From Promicromonospora iranensis (GTDB lineage: Bacteria > Actinomycetota > Actinomycetes > Actinomycetales > Cellulomonadaceae): a stretch of 64,000 nt of DNA. This document shows positions 9,351 to 18,054 of this stretch, in pieces. The notes beneath the pieces are model-generated. The model made no database searches. It had not been told where the DNA came from and was given only the letters and a program-made list of their open reading frames with translations. The position numbers and the translations under genes are program-made. The stretch's first letter is position 1, and the number at the start of each line of letters is the position of its first letter. The stretch spans positions 62,001-126,000 of the forward strand of contig NZ_JAJQMN010000005.1 in NCBI RefSeq assembly GCF_028994775.1, read 5' to 3'.

Positions 9351-10180
9351 CGGGTGAGCCTAGCGGCCACGTCCGCCCGGGCCGAGCGACGGACGGGGAC
9401 CACGTGCCCACGTCGGTAGGCCAGCCACATGAACAGGCCGGTGGCCAGCACGCCGAACACCACCGCGTAGACACTGGCCTCCGGTCCGAAGGCGCCGCCC
9501 GTGACCAGCGCGGGACCTGACATCGTCGCGTCCAGCAGGCCCTGCGCGGTGTTGCTGCCGGACACCTCGGTGCTGAAGATCGCGCTCGCGGCGATGTTCC
9601 AGCCGAAGTGCAGACCGATCGGCACCCACAGCTTGCGGGTGGCGATGTACGCGGCGGTCAGCATCCCGCCCGCCTCGATGGCGATAGCGAAGGCACCCAC
9701 CAGGGTCGCGTTCGGGTTGGCCAGGTGGATCAGCCCGAACAGCGAGCCGGTCAGCACGAGCGCGATCCAGGTTCCGGTCCAGCGCTCGATGTTGCGGAAC
9801 AGGACACCGCGGAAGACCAGCTCCTCGGCCACGGCGGCACCCGCCATGATCCCGAGCAGGGTGACGGCGCTCGCCGGGTTGCCCAGGCCGTTGACCGTGT
9901 AGTCACCGAAGAAGGCGATGTTCGCGATGACTGCCCCGAACAGTGCGATGCCGAGCAGCGTGCCCCAGCTGATCCCGGAACCTGCTCCCTTCAGAGACAC
10001 CTCGACGGGCGCCCGGTGCTCGGTTCGCCGCACCACCCAGCGGTAGACCAGGACCGCGACGACGGCCGTCAGTAGGCCGGCGACGAGCGCCAGCCAGGGG
10101 TTGTCCTTCACTGCAGCCGTGCCGAGATTGCCGACGATCCAGACCGCCGCAACCGCTAAGAGCTGCCAGACGAAACGCAC
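9347..10180 (-). CDS. CPBP-family intramembrane metalloprotease
   Basis: A 277-residue protein with about eight membrane helices. It has the family motifs: EE (119-120) with Arg124 in AEELVFRGVLFRN, then His152 in FGLIHLANPN and His191 in HFGWN, which together form the metal site. The start is taken as GTG at 10180 because AGGAG lies 5 bases before it; the frame stays open further upstream but without a ribosome site. CPBP proteases cleave within the membrane, in CAAX-type processing or bacteriocin self-protection. It is the first gene of an operon with a kinase and regulator, so it may act in the same signal path. Confidence 0.85.
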   Translation of the reverse strand: MRFVWQLLAVAAVWIVGNLGTAAVKDNPWLALVAGLLTAVVAVLVYRWVVRRTEHRAPVEVSLKGAGSGISWGTLLGIALFGAVIANIAFFGDYTVNGLGNPASAVTLLGIMAGAAVAEELVFRGVLFRNIERWTGTWIALVLTGSLFGLIHLANPNATLVGAFAIAIEAGGMLTAAYIATRKLWVPIGLHFGWNIAASAIFSTEVSGSNTAQGLLDATMSGPALVTGGAFGPEASVYAVVFGVLATGLFMWLAYRRGHVVPVRRSARADVAARLTR

Positions 10181-10356
10181 GATGACTCCTGGGTGAGAAG
10201 CCGCGGCGTGGGCGCCGCGGACTACCTCGACACTAAGGATTCGACCGTCCGGAAACATCACCTCACGGTGGACACTCGCAGGTAGCTCGCACGGGGGACA
10301 GAGCGGACCGCACCGGGTAGTCGGCGTCCGGTTGTGCGTAGGGTCGACCGCAAAGG

Positions 10357-10851
10357 TCAGTGGGGCGATTCCTCAGCGCTGATGTCGGTGACGGTCGCGC
10401 CGTAGGCGGCGACCAGGGCGTCCGCGTCGACGAAGGCGATGCGCCCGGCGGTTCCCGCGCCCACGGCGATCCGGCGGCCCACTATTCGCTCGTCGGCGAC
10501 GACCGGCCAGGCCGTGGTTGACCCGATCGGCGTGACGCCACGCCGGTAGCCCGTCGCGTCGTGGGCCATCTCGTCGTCGGACATCCGCAGCTTGTTGACA
10601 CCCACCACCGCGCGGAGCTTCGGCCACGAGATCTGGCGGCCGCCGGGGACCAGCGCGAACAGGAAGTTTCCGTCGTGCCGCTTCACGACGAGCGACTTCA
10701 CGATCTCGCCCGGCTGGACGCTGAGCAGATCGGCTAGCTCTGCGAGGTTCTGCGCCTCCAGATGCTCGACGATCTCGACGTCGAGTCCGCGCGCGACCGC
10801 ATCCGCCTCGAACCGCTCCGTGCCGTCCGTCACACGACCTGCGTCGCTCAT
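10357..10851 (-). CDS. ybaK: YbaK/EbsC-family aminoacyl-tRNA deacylase (Cys-tRNA(Pro) type)
   Basis: A 164-residue single-domain protein. The key lysine lies in EIVKSLVVK (about 50), and the substrate-loop motif TGYRRGVTPIGS matches the YbaK branch rather than the ProX branch. YbaK hydrolyses cysteine wrongly attached to tRNA-Pro, acting in trans with prolyl-tRNA synthetase. AGAGGTGGAAG lies just before the ATG. A tRNA-Pro gene lies upstream on the same strand (11174-11247), which fits the function but may be chance. Confidence 0.85.
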   Translation of the reverse strand: MSDAGRVTDGTERFEADAVARGLDVEIVEHLEAQNLAELADLLSVQPGEIVKSLVVKRHDGNFLFALVPGGRQISWPKLRAVVGVNKLRMSDDEMAHDATGYRRGVTPIGSTTAWPVVADERIVGRRIAVGAGTAGRIAFVDADALVAAYGATVTDISAEESPH

Positions 10852-10978
10852 TCTTCCACCTCTCGGGGTTGAGCACGCAGGTGTATGAACCTCCGCACGG
10901 GCATCACCCTAGTCCGCGGCCCTCCAGGCCACAAAGCAACCGGTCGACCGAGAACCGTCGTCTCCACGGGGGAGTGCG

Positions 10979-11110
10979 ATGTGTCCTCAATCCTCCTCAT
11001 GTCAGGATTGGAACGAACTCCAGGGCGGTTCAGTCCTCCGCGACCTGACCCTCGACCCGACGAAGATCTACCAGGGCACAGGCCGTCCACCCGGACCTGC
11101 CCGGAAATGA
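10979..11110 (+). CDS. Possible 43-residue protein of unknown function
   Basis: ATG at 10979 is preceded by GGGGGAG, and the frame stops at 11110, one base before a near-ideal terminator hairpin. The peptide (MCPQSSSCQDWNELQGG.. to ..PPGPARK) has ordinary composition but matches no family I know. The ribosome site and terminator argue that it is translated; its shortness and lack of recognisable homology argue against. It could also be the remnant of a larger gene. Confidence 0.35.
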   Translation: MCPQSSSCQDWNELQGGSVLRDLTLDPTKIYQGTGRPPGPARK

Positions 11111-11111
11111 C

Positions 11112-11150
11112 GAATGGCCTGAACCTACGATCCGTAGGTTCAGGCCATTC
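11112..11150. terminator. 18-bp perfect stem, 3-base loop
   Basis: 11112-11129 pairs base for base with 11133-11150 around ATC. It lies just after the small open frame on the plus strand and 24 bases beyond the 3' end of tRNA-Pro on the minus strand, so it can end both transcripts. There is no clear U-run on either side. Confidence 0.75.
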
Positions 11151-11173
11151 CGATGTCCTGCGACATCACACTG

Positions 11174-11247
<74 letters not shown>

Positions 11248-11421
11248 CGGCGGTGTTTCGAGCATGCTCGACACTACCGGTTTTGGCCCTTTGGGGCCGA
11301 CGGAAATACTACCCCAACTCGAGCCCCATGCCCGACCAGGAGGGGCCGAATCGCGACCCGCGTCCCAGATCACAGTCCCGCACGGCTCGACGACGGGCCT
11401 CACCACCGTGCCGGATCCAGC

Positions 11422-12309
11422 CTACTCAGACGGCGAATAGCGCTCCTCCGGCTCGAAGACGGGCTCGACGGCGGGATCGAGCTCGATGTGGACCGCGCCC
11501 CGTAGGTCGGTGAGGACGACGACCCGGCTCCCGTCCTTCGGTACTCGGTCGGCCGAGCTCCGCATGCGGGCCGAGACCTCGTGACGGCCCGCCGGAGAGT
11601 CGTAGGCGACGGTGACATCGAGCTCCGGCTCGCTGTGCAGCCAGAACCTGACGCCGCCGAGCCGCAGGTGGCCGGCATATCGGTGCCCGTCCCGACGGAG
11701 TCGCTCGATCGTCTCCTGCCGCTTGCGAGCGTGGCGCAGGGCGCCGGGTAGCCGGGCCACGACGGTCACGAACCAGACCGCGGCCAGCACGGCCACAGCC
11801 GCCGAGATGGCGGCTGCCTCGGTGCCGAGCCTGCCGTCGAGCGTCTGGCGTACTCCCTCTCCCGCATCCGGGCCGACGGCGATCGCCGCCCCGACGCCCG
11901 AGCCCAGGATGACGCCGGTGAGCAGCGGCGCCAGGTAGAACAACGACGCCGCGCGTCGCTGCCCGAAGGCGTCGCGCGCGCGTTCGGCGACGCCGACGGT
12001 GACGACGGCGGACAGATAGCAGAGAACTAGCGCACCGCCGATCAGCCAGCCCTGGCCGGCGTCCGCGAGGCACACGCCGGATGGTGCCGCCGAGGCGCCG
12101 CACAGCACCGACGAACCGACCAGCGCGGCACTCGCCCACGTCACCGCCGACAGCAGGGCCGAGAAGAACAGCCGGGTCGAGACCTGTCCCGGGGCCGCAC
12201 CCGGCGCCAGGGCGGTGATCCGGGATCCCTTGTCGGGCACCGAGAACATCGGCGGGTAGTCCCGCCAGTCCGTCGAGGCCATCTCCCGGGGTGCCACAGC
12301 GTCCGTCAT
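11422..12309 (-). CDS. Conserved membrane protein of unknown function
   Basis: A 295-residue protein with four predicted membrane helices in two hairpins: about 40-65 and 85-115, then 130-160 and 175-200, with a cytoplasmic or extracellular C-terminal ~95 residues. The start is taken at MTDAVAPREM (12309); the frame is open a further 27 residues upstream into an Arg-rich stretch that looks non-coding. The C-terminus ends EPEERYSPSE. It follows the beta-propeller gene by 120 bases and may belong to the same transcript. I do not recognise a family. Confidence 0.7.
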   Translation of the reverse strand: MTDAVAPREMASTDWRDYPPMFSVPDKGSRITALAPGAAPGQVSTRLFFSALLSAVTWASAALVGSSVLCGASAAPSGVCLADAGQGWLIGGALVLCYLSAVVTVGVAERARDAFGQRRAASLFYLAPLLTGVILGSGVGAAIAVGPDAGEGVRQTLDGRLGTEAAAISAAVAVLAAVWFVTVVARLPGALRHARKRQETIERLRRDGHRYAGHLRLGGVRFWLHSEPELDVTVAYDSPAGRHEVSARMRSSADRVPKDGSRVVVLTDLRGAVHIELDPAVEPVFEPEERYSPSE

Positions 12310-12429
12310 GACTGCTTCTCGCTCCCGGGCTCGTTCGACGACGGCGCGGGCTGAACGCGCCTCGTTGCGCCGCGACCGGCGCGCACCCATCCTTGCCGGG
12401 CCCGACGTTGCCGCGCCAGAGGCTCGGCC

Positions 12430-14106
12430 CTATCCGAGCTTGCGGACGCCCGTTCCGTCGACCTCCAGCAGATGCCCGTCCACCGCGATCAGCGTCGCCG
12501 CGGACGCCCAGTAGTCGGGACCGTCCGCGGGGACGTCGTCTCCCTCCTGCCAGAGCATCTCGCCGGTGGCCGCGTCGAGCGACACCATCCGCGGGATGCC
12601 GGTCTCGGGCTGGATCAGGAGCAGCAGGACCGAGTGGCCGTCGGTGAACGCCTGGAGTACGCCCTCGCCGACGTCGGAGCCGTCCCAGTGCCAGCGTTCG
12701 GCACCCGTGGCGACGTCCAGCCCGTACACCTCCGCGACTCCCGCCGTGAGCACCGCCGTCCGGCCCACCTGGGCGAGGAACGGCTGTTCGGGACTTCGCG
12801 CTCCGACGTCCCACCGGCGCGTGCCGTCCGTGTCGTAGGCGCGGAGGCGCAACCCTGTCTCGTCGTTTCCGATCATCGTGGCCGGCCCCGTTCCGTCCGA
12901 GGCACGCGGACCGCGCACGTAGCCGGGAAGCTCGCCGACGACGGCGCCGTCTCCCGAGTACAGGACGGTGCGCGCGGGCCCGCTGTAGTCGAGCCAGGCG
13001 TACCGCCCTGCGCCACGGCTCTCCACGGCGCCCGTACCCGGTTCGAGCTCCGCACCCAGCAGCGTGCCGTCCGGGGTGATGGTGGCCGCCACGCCGCATC
13101 CGGTCAGGTCCACGAGGTCGGCGGTGATCCGTGCGGTGAACGCGTTGGGGTAGATCAGACCGTCGAAGAACACGTCGCCGCTCCGGTCCGCCCAGGACGT
13201 GCGCCAGCAGTTGTGGGCATCCGCCTCCTGGAACGGGAGGACCACGGTCCAGCGCATGTCGCCCGTGACGGCGTCCTCGGCCCGGAGCTCGACGTCCCGG
13301 CCGGCCAGGACCGTCCCGCTGCACTCGCTGTTCTCGTTGCACCTGGCGTCGCCGCGGTCCACCGCTGACTCGGGACCGACCCGTCGCGCCCGTAGCACCG
13401 TCCCGTCCGGCCCGGGTCGAGGCGGTCCGTACCGGCGCGTGTCGGAGGGATCGAGCGCGCGCCGTGCGGAGGTCGCGCCGTCCGGCCGGACCGTGACGAC
13501 CTCTCGGTTCGTGTCGGACCCGGACAGGCACACCAGTACCGATGCCGGAACGGCCGGCGTGCCCGCGTAGGGCGAGACGCCCAGCGGGCCGCATTCCGGA
13601 TCGTCGCCGAGCGGGACGGTCCACGCCTGCGCGCCCGTCGCGGGGTCCAGCGCGACCAGCTCGGGGCCGGACTCGAACGCGAGCACGTCGCCGAGCACGA
13701 CCGCCTCGGTCCCGTCCAGGCTCTCGCCCGTGCCGACGGCCCCGTCCCACGCCCACCTCTCCTCCAGCGGCCCGGACAGGTCCTCGACACCGCCGTCGGC
13801 GTCGCGCAGCCGTTCGATCCGCGCGCCGTCGCGCACGCCGTCGGAGGCGATCCCCGTCCCGACCGCGATCGCGAGGATCGCCGCGACCGTCGTGACGGCA
13901 CGCCATCCGCCGTGCGCTCGGTACGGCAGCGGCGCGTCCCCGTCGTGCTCACCGTGCTCGCCGTCGTCCGGGGCGGCTGGCGGGCGGGGATCGTCAGGGC
14001 GCGCCGCCGCGTACGGGACCGCCGGCTCCGAGATGCCCTGCTCGACGGTGTCCTGCTCGACCAGATCAAAGACAAGTGCGGGTCTCTGATCCGGATCGCG
14101 CGCCAT
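12430..14106 (-). CDS. Membrane-anchored PQQ-type beta-propeller protein
   Basis: A 558-residue protein. A short acidic N-terminus leads to one membrane helix (about 63-83, TTVAAILAIAVGTGIASDG). The rest is a large outer domain of repeated blades with the PQQ-like hallmarks LDPATGAQAWTVPL, DAVTGDMRWTVVL, DVATGAERWHWD and DAATGEMLWQEG. It is probably a protein- or ligand-binding scaffold, not a PQQ enzyme, since no dehydrogenase residues are seen. Start 14106 is supported by TATGCT six bases before the ATG (leaderless). Similar proteins occur widely in actinobacteria without a known role. Confidence 0.8.
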   Translation of the reverse strand: MARDPDQRPALVFDLVEQDTVEQGISEPAVPYAAARPDDPRPPAAPDDGEHGEHDGDAPLPYRAHGGWRAVTTVAAILAIAVGTGIASDGVRDGARIERLRDADGGVEDLSGPLEERWAWDGAVGTGESLDGTEAVVLGDVLAFESGPELVALDPATGAQAWTVPLGDDPECGPLGVSPYAGTPAVPASVLVCLSGSDTNREVVTVRPDGATSARRALDPSDTRRYGPPRPGPDGTVLRARRVGPESAVDRGDARCNENSECSGTVLAGRDVELRAEDAVTGDMRWTVVLPFQEADAHNCWRTSWADRSGDVFFDGLIYPNAFTARITADLVDLTGCGVAATITPDGTLLGAELEPGTGAVESRGAGRYAWLDYSGPARTVLYSGDGAVVGELPGYVRGPRASDGTGPATMIGNDETGLRLRAYDTDGTRRWDVGARSPEQPFLAQVGRTAVLTAGVAEVYGLDVATGAERWHWDGSDVGEGVLQAFTDGHSVLLLLIQPETGIPRMVSLDAATGEMLWQEGDDVPADGPDYWASAATLIAVDGHLLEVDGTGVRKLG

Positions 14107-14112
14107 GGAGCG

Positions 14113-14118
14113 AGCATA
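14113..14118 (-). promoter_or_regulatory. -10 element of a leaderless promoter
   Basis: On the minus strand TATGCT is followed by 6 bases and the ATG at 14106; there is no ribosome site. Confidence 0.5.
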
Positions 14119-14182
14119 GGTGCGCGACAGAGCACCGAGGAGGGCGAAGTCCTGGAGCCCGGATGAAGTCCTGGCGGCCCGT

Positions 14183-14989
14183 TCAGGAGAGTCCGGCACG
14201 CAGCCGGTGTCCCGCACGCAGGACCGTCGCCCGGGCGAGCTCGTCGAGCGCGTCCACGAGCACGACGCCGGGCAGGCGGTCCGGAGGGGTCGCCTCCGCC
14301 GCGACCGACAGCTCGGTGCAGCCCAGGACGATCGCGCCGGCCCCGCGCAGTCGCAGGTGGGTGATGACGTCGTCCAGCGCGGTCAGGTCACCGCCGCGGC
14401 CCGCCTTCACGCCGTCGTAGATCAGGGACGTCACCGTCGCCTGGTCGGCGACGTCCGGCACCAGGGTCTTGACGCCGTGGGCGTTGAAGGCGTCCAGGTA
14501 GACCCCCGACGCGATGGTGCCCTCCGTCGCGAGAAGGCCGACCGCCTCCGGCCGCGGCCCGCTGAGGCGTCCGGTCCAGACGTCGCTCGACAGCACCGCG
14601 GATACCGTCACGTCCACCGCGGACAGCAGCGGGACCGGCGTCGCCGCGCCGATCGCGTCGGCGAACGCGTGCGCGGTGTTGCACGGCAGCACGAGGAAGT
14701 CGGCCCCCGCCGCGGCGAGCCGCCGCGCGTCGGCGGCGAGCACGGGCCCCGGGTCGTCGGCGGAACGCCCCAGCACGAACGCCGTCCGGTCCGGGACCGT
14801 CGCGTGCTGCAGCACGATCATGTCCACGTGGTCCTGGTCGCGTGCGGCCGCGGTGCTGCGGACGACGCGTTCCATGAACAGCACCGTCGCGAGCGGTCCG
14901 ACCCCGCCCAGCACACCGACGAGCGCGCCCGAGGACGCGTCAGGGGCCCCGGCCGGGGAACCGGCGCCCGGCGCGCCGACGTCAGGCAA
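14183..14989 (-). CDS. Aspartate/glutamate racemase family protein
   Basis: A 268-residue racemase. Both catalytic cysteines are present: Cys103 in LPCNTAH and Cys224 in VLGCTELS. The N-terminal GVLGGVGPLAT motif is the family entry sequence. It inter-converts L- and D-Asp (or Glu) without a cofactor. The start is uncertain: TTG at 14989 overlaps the end of the preceding gene by 8 bases and leaves a 20-residue Ala/Gly/Pro leader; the frame is open to 15046. Together with the upstream ATP-grasp ligase it resembles the Asl/Rac pair that makes and installs D-Asp in peptidoglycan cross-bridges of Gram-positive bacteria. Confidence 0.82.
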   Translation of the reverse strand: MPDVGAPGAGSPAGAPDASSGALVGVLGGVGPLATVLFMERVVRSTAAARDQDHVDMIVLQHATVPDRTAFVLGRSADDPGPVLAADARRLAAAGADFLVLPCNTAHAFADAIGAATPVPLLSAVDVTVSAVLSSDVWTGRLSGPRPEAVGLLATEGTIASGVYLDAFNAHGVKTLVPDVADQATVTSLIYDGVKAGRGGDLTALDDVITHLRLRGAGAIVLGCTELSVAAEATPPDRLPGVVLVDALDELARATVLRAGHRLRAGLS

Positions 14990-16244
14990 CCTCGCGCTCC
15001 GAGGTCGAGACGGTCTGTCCCGACCCGGCCGGTCCGGCCTCGGCACCGGCTGCGGGCACGGGATGGTGCTGCGCGAACTTGCGCACCTGGTTCAGCTCGG
15101 CGAGCCGCACCCAGGTGTCCCGCCGCGGCGAGAGGTCCCGCCGGTACTTCAGCGGGTGCACGACGCGGGCCTGGCGCACGGCGGCGCGCACCGCGTCGTC
15201 GTGCACGTACTTGTCCAGGAGGAAGCCCGGGACGATCCGGTACAGCACCTCCAGCGGCTCCGGAGCGTCCGGCCAGCCGTCCCCGAGATGGTCCGCCATC
15301 CAGTAGGCGGCAGGGTTCAGGCCGCTCGCGGTCAGGTAGTAGTTCGAGCGTCCGGTGCGCGGGTTCAGCTCCAGGAAGTGTCCGACGCCGGTACGCGGGT
15401 CCACCTTCACGTCGAAGTTCGCGAACCCGGTCCAGCCCAGGTGCTCGACGAGCCGGCGGGCGTCCGCCTCGACCTGGGGGAGCCGCCCGGTGAGGATGGC
15501 CGCAGGGTTCCCCAGCGTCCCGGGCGTGTGCTCCTCGAGCAGCACGCGACCGCCCCACGCCATGCGCACCGCGCCCGCCTGGTCGGAGTAGGTGGTCATG
15601 ATCCGCATCTGCGAGTCGTCGCCGGGCACGTACTCCTGGATGATCATCGGCTGCCGGTAGCCGGCGTCCCCGGCCGCCTGCAGGAGCGCGGCCAGCTCGT
15701 CGCGGTCCCGGACCAGGTGCACCTTCGCCTTGCCGGGGAACGACACGCGCTGCCATGCCGTGTTGTCACCGGGCTTGGCGATCACCGGGTAGCCCAGGTC
15801 GAGGTCGCCGACCGGCTCCCCGCCGCCACGTACCTCCGTGCGCGGGTGCGGGACACCGATCTGGTGGCAGAGCTCGGAGAACTGCCGCTTGTCCATCACG
15901 CGATCGAGCAGCTCGACCGACGGGTAGGGGACGGTCGCCACGTCCTCCAGACGGGCGCGCTGCTCCGCGAGCGCCCGCACGTACCAGTCCACGCAGGTGA
16001 GAATCATGACCGGGCCGGGGGCGGCCGCGGCGACCCGGCGGATCAGCTCGACCATGACGCCGGGGTCGTCGAGGCGCGGCTCGACGACGTTGTCGATGAT
16101 GGTGGAGTGCGCGACGTTGGGTGTCGGGCGGATGGACACGACGGTCGACCGGACGCCGTGTCGCTCGTGAAAGGCGCGGGCGAGGCTGTAGGCACCGGCG
16201 TCGCCGCCGAGGATGACCGGGTGGATCGCTGCGTTGTTCCCCAT
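14982..16244 (-). CDS. ATP-grasp carboxylate-amine ligase, probable peptidoglycan D-aspartate ligase
   Basis: A 420-residue ATP-grasp enzyme. An N-terminal pre-ATP-grasp domain (GGDAGAYSLARAF) is followed by MDKRQFSELCHQIGVPHPRT, the ATP-binding YPVIAKPGDNTAW and IIQEYVPGDDSQMR, and the Mg-binding FLELNPRTGRSNYY near 310. The last segment is typical of the COG3919 group, which includes the D-Asp ligase of Enterococcus faecium. The racemase gene overlaps its 3' end, as in that system. Several Promicromonosporaceae have D-Asp in their A4-type cross-bridges. The function is therefore a strong inference, not proven. No clear ribosome site precedes the ATG. Confidence 0.78.
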   Translation of the reverse strand: MGNNAAIHPVILGGDAGAYSLARAFHERHGVRSTVVSIRPTPNVAHSTIIDNVVEPRLDDPGVMVELIRRVAAAAPGPVMILTCVDWYVRALAEQRARLEDVATVPYPSVELLDRVMDKRQFSELCHQIGVPHPRTEVRGGGEPVGDLDLGYPVIAKPGDNTAWQRVSFPGKAKVHLVRDRDELAALLQAAGDAGYRQPMIIQEYVPGDDSQMRIMTTYSDQAGAVRMAWGGRVLLEEHTPGTLGNPAAILTGRLPQVEADARRLVEHLGWTGFANFDVKVDPRTGVGHFLELNPRTGRSNYYLTASGLNPAAYWMADHLGDGWPDAPEPLEVLYRIVPGFLLDKYVHDDAVRAAVRQARVVHPLKYRRDLSPRRDTWVRLAELNQVRKFAQHHPVPAAGAEAGPAGSGQTVSTSEREVA

Positions 16245-16314
16245 GCCACGTAAGACGGACGGACCGTGCGGAAGGTTGTGTCACGGAGCGGGTGAACTGG
16301 AAAAATCGGGCGCA

Positions 16315-16344
16315 GGCACCGGCCGGGGAGCGCCGACCGGTGCC
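16315..16344 (-). terminator. Terminator of the GH43 gene
   Basis: GGCACCGG (16315-16322) pairs with CCGGTGCC (16337-16344). On the minus strand the stem is followed after 8 bases by ATTTTT, making a plausible intrinsic terminator just after the stop at 16352. Confidence 0.6.
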
Positions 16345-16351
16345 CGCGAGG

Positions 16352-17815
16352 TCAGCCCCGGCGCCAGAGCTGGGCGTCGGTGCCGTTGCAGGTGTACATC
16401 GAGAGGCGCGCGCCGTTCGCGGTGTTCCACTCGTAGTTGTCCAGGCAGAGTCCGCTGGTCCGGTTGCGGAGGGAGAACCAGCCGTTGCCCCGGTCGATGA
16501 TCGACCAGTCCTGGTTGGTGCCGCCGCTGCAGGTCCAGAGTCCGACGTCGGCGTTGAGCGCCGTCGAGCCGTTCAGGTTGTCCAGGCACTTGGCCGCGTG
16601 GAGGTTCTTGATGCGGTAGTGGCCGCCGACGTAGCTGAACTCCCACTTCTGGGCCGCGGCGGTGCTGCACGTGTGGAGCTTGACGAGGGCACCGTCCGCC
16701 GTGTTCCAGTCGTAGTCGTCGACGCACTTGTCGCTGTGGCGCCCACGGATCCCGGGCTGCCCGGAGCCGGTCGCCTGGGGCTGGCCGAAGAAGGGGTAGC
16801 CGTCCGCCGCCCAGTACAGCTGCTGGACCCTGGTGTGCCGGTTGGGGTCCGTCAGGGCGTCCGGCGTCGGCGTCGCGTAGTCACGGGCGTGGTAGACGAG
16901 GATGTCCGTCACGCCGTCCTCGGCGACGGTGAAGCTGCCGTGGCCGGGGCCGTAGGAGCCGTTCGCCGTCTGGAAGACGGGCGTCGACCGCTTGGTCCAC
17001 GAGGACGCGGACAACAGGTTGGCCGACGCCGAGGCGGAGACCAGGCCGAGCTTGTACCGGGAGTCCGTGGCGGAAGCGGAGTACGCGATGAAGACGCGAC
17101 CGTTCTTCACGATCGGCGACGGGCCCTCGACCACGCCCGCGACGCCCTCCATCTCCCACGAGTGGGTAGGCCGGGCGATCTCGACGGTCGACGCGGTGTC
17201 GATGGTCGTCGGCGAGGTCATCCGCGCCAGGTACATGTGGCTGTTGTAGCTCGTGCTGGGGCTGTCCTGCGCCCACGCGAAGTACCGCGTGCCGTTCAGG
17301 GTGAACGACGCCGGGTCGAGCTGGAACGAGTCCCAGCCCGTCGTCATGCGCTGCGGAGCCGACCACGTGCCCGTCGTCGGGTTCGCCGACGTGTTGCGGA
17401 TCGAGTACAGGCGCTGGGCGAACCGTGACGTGCTGGGGGATGCCGAGAAGTACATGTACCAGGCGCCGTCGACGTACTGGATGTCGGGTGCCCAGATCCA
17501 GCCGCTCAGGGCGCCGCTGGACGGTGCGGTGAAGGCGGTGACCGGTGTGGCGGTGCCGAGGCCCGCGAGGGTCCGTGACCGGCGCAGCTCGACGCGCTTG
17601 TAGTCCGGCACGGACGCGGTCATGTAGTAGTAGCCGTCGGTGTGCTTGTGGATCGCCGTGTCGGCGCGCTGCTGCACGATCGGGTTCGGCACGTCGATGT
17701 ACTGGGCGGTCGCCGGGGCGGCGGGCGCGAGGGTGAGGGCCAGGACGGCGGCCGCGCCGGCCGCGAGGATTCGACGACACAGTGCGGGCAGCGAGGCGGC
17801 AAGGGGTGAGGGCAC
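16352..17815 (-). CDS. Secreted GH43 alpha-L-arabinofuranosidase-like protein with C-terminal ricin B (CBM13) domain
   Basis: A 487-residue protein with a signal peptide (about 1-37, cleavage after ATA). The five-bladed GH43 domain (about 40-340) shows the catalytic base Asp52 in QRADTAIHKH, Asp110 in WIWAPD and the general acid Glu229 in VVEGPSPI. The ricin-type trefoil (about 355-487) has three repeats with QKW, QDW and QLW. The enzyme should release arabinose from arabinan or arabinoxylan; the lectin module binds xylan or galactose. The GTG start has AAAGGAG 7 bases upstream. A LacI-type operator lies 26 bases before the start, so sugar-controlled repression is likely. Confidence 0.9.
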   Translation of the reverse strand: MPSPLAASLPALCRRILAAGAAAVLALTLAPAAPATAQYIDVPNPIVQQRADTAIHKHTDGYYYMTASVPDYKRVELRRSRTLAGLGTATPVTAFTAPSSGALSGWIWAPDIQYVDGAWYMYFSASPSTSRFAQRLYSIRNTSANPTTGTWSAPQRMTTGWDSFQLDPASFTLNGTRYFAWAQDSPSTSYNSHMYLARMTSPTTIDTASTVEIARPTHSWEMEGVAGVVEGPSPIVKNGRVFIAYSASATDSRYKLGLVSASASANLLSASSWTKRSTPVFQTANGSYGPGHGSFTVAEDGVTDILVYHARDYATPTPDALTDPNRHTRVQQLYWAADGYPFFGQPQATGSGQPGIRGRHSDKCVDDYDWNTADGALVKLHTCSTAAAQKWEFSYVGGHYRIKNLHAAKCLDNLNGSTALNADVGLWTCSGGTNQDWSIIDRGNGWFSLRNRTSGLCLDNYEWNTANGARLSMYTCNGTDAQLWRRG

Positions 17816-17840
17816 AGGATGACTCCTTTGTCATCGGCAT

Positions 17841-17854
17841 TGTGAGCGCTAACA
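17841..17854. promoter_or_regulatory. LacI-family operator in front of the GH43 gene
   Basis: TGTGAGCGCTAACA is a 14-base palindrome (one mismatch) centred on GCGC, matching the general LacI/CcpA/CelR-type operator TGTnAGCGCTnACA. It lies between the probable promoter and the ribosome site of the GH43 gene. Confidence 0.75.
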
Positions 17855-18054
17855 TCGCGAACTCTGCCGGAGGCCGACTTGTTCGGTCAAGGTGCGGAGC
17901 CCAGGTTCTCCGAGCAGGCGCGCAGCATGTCCTCGAGCGGGCGCAGGGAGCACGTGGCCCGGCTCCGGTGCCGGTCTCACGGCGACCGATGAGTTCTCCC
18001 ACGGCCGGGGGTCGGTCCGGTAACCGCTCCGATGGAATCCGACGGAAGGAACCC

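Noticed and set aside
11248-11421. Small frames on both strands right of tRNA-Pro
   Set aside because: They have no ribosome site or recognisable sequence and overlap the tRNA promoter region (TAGTGT at 11271-11276 on the minus strand).
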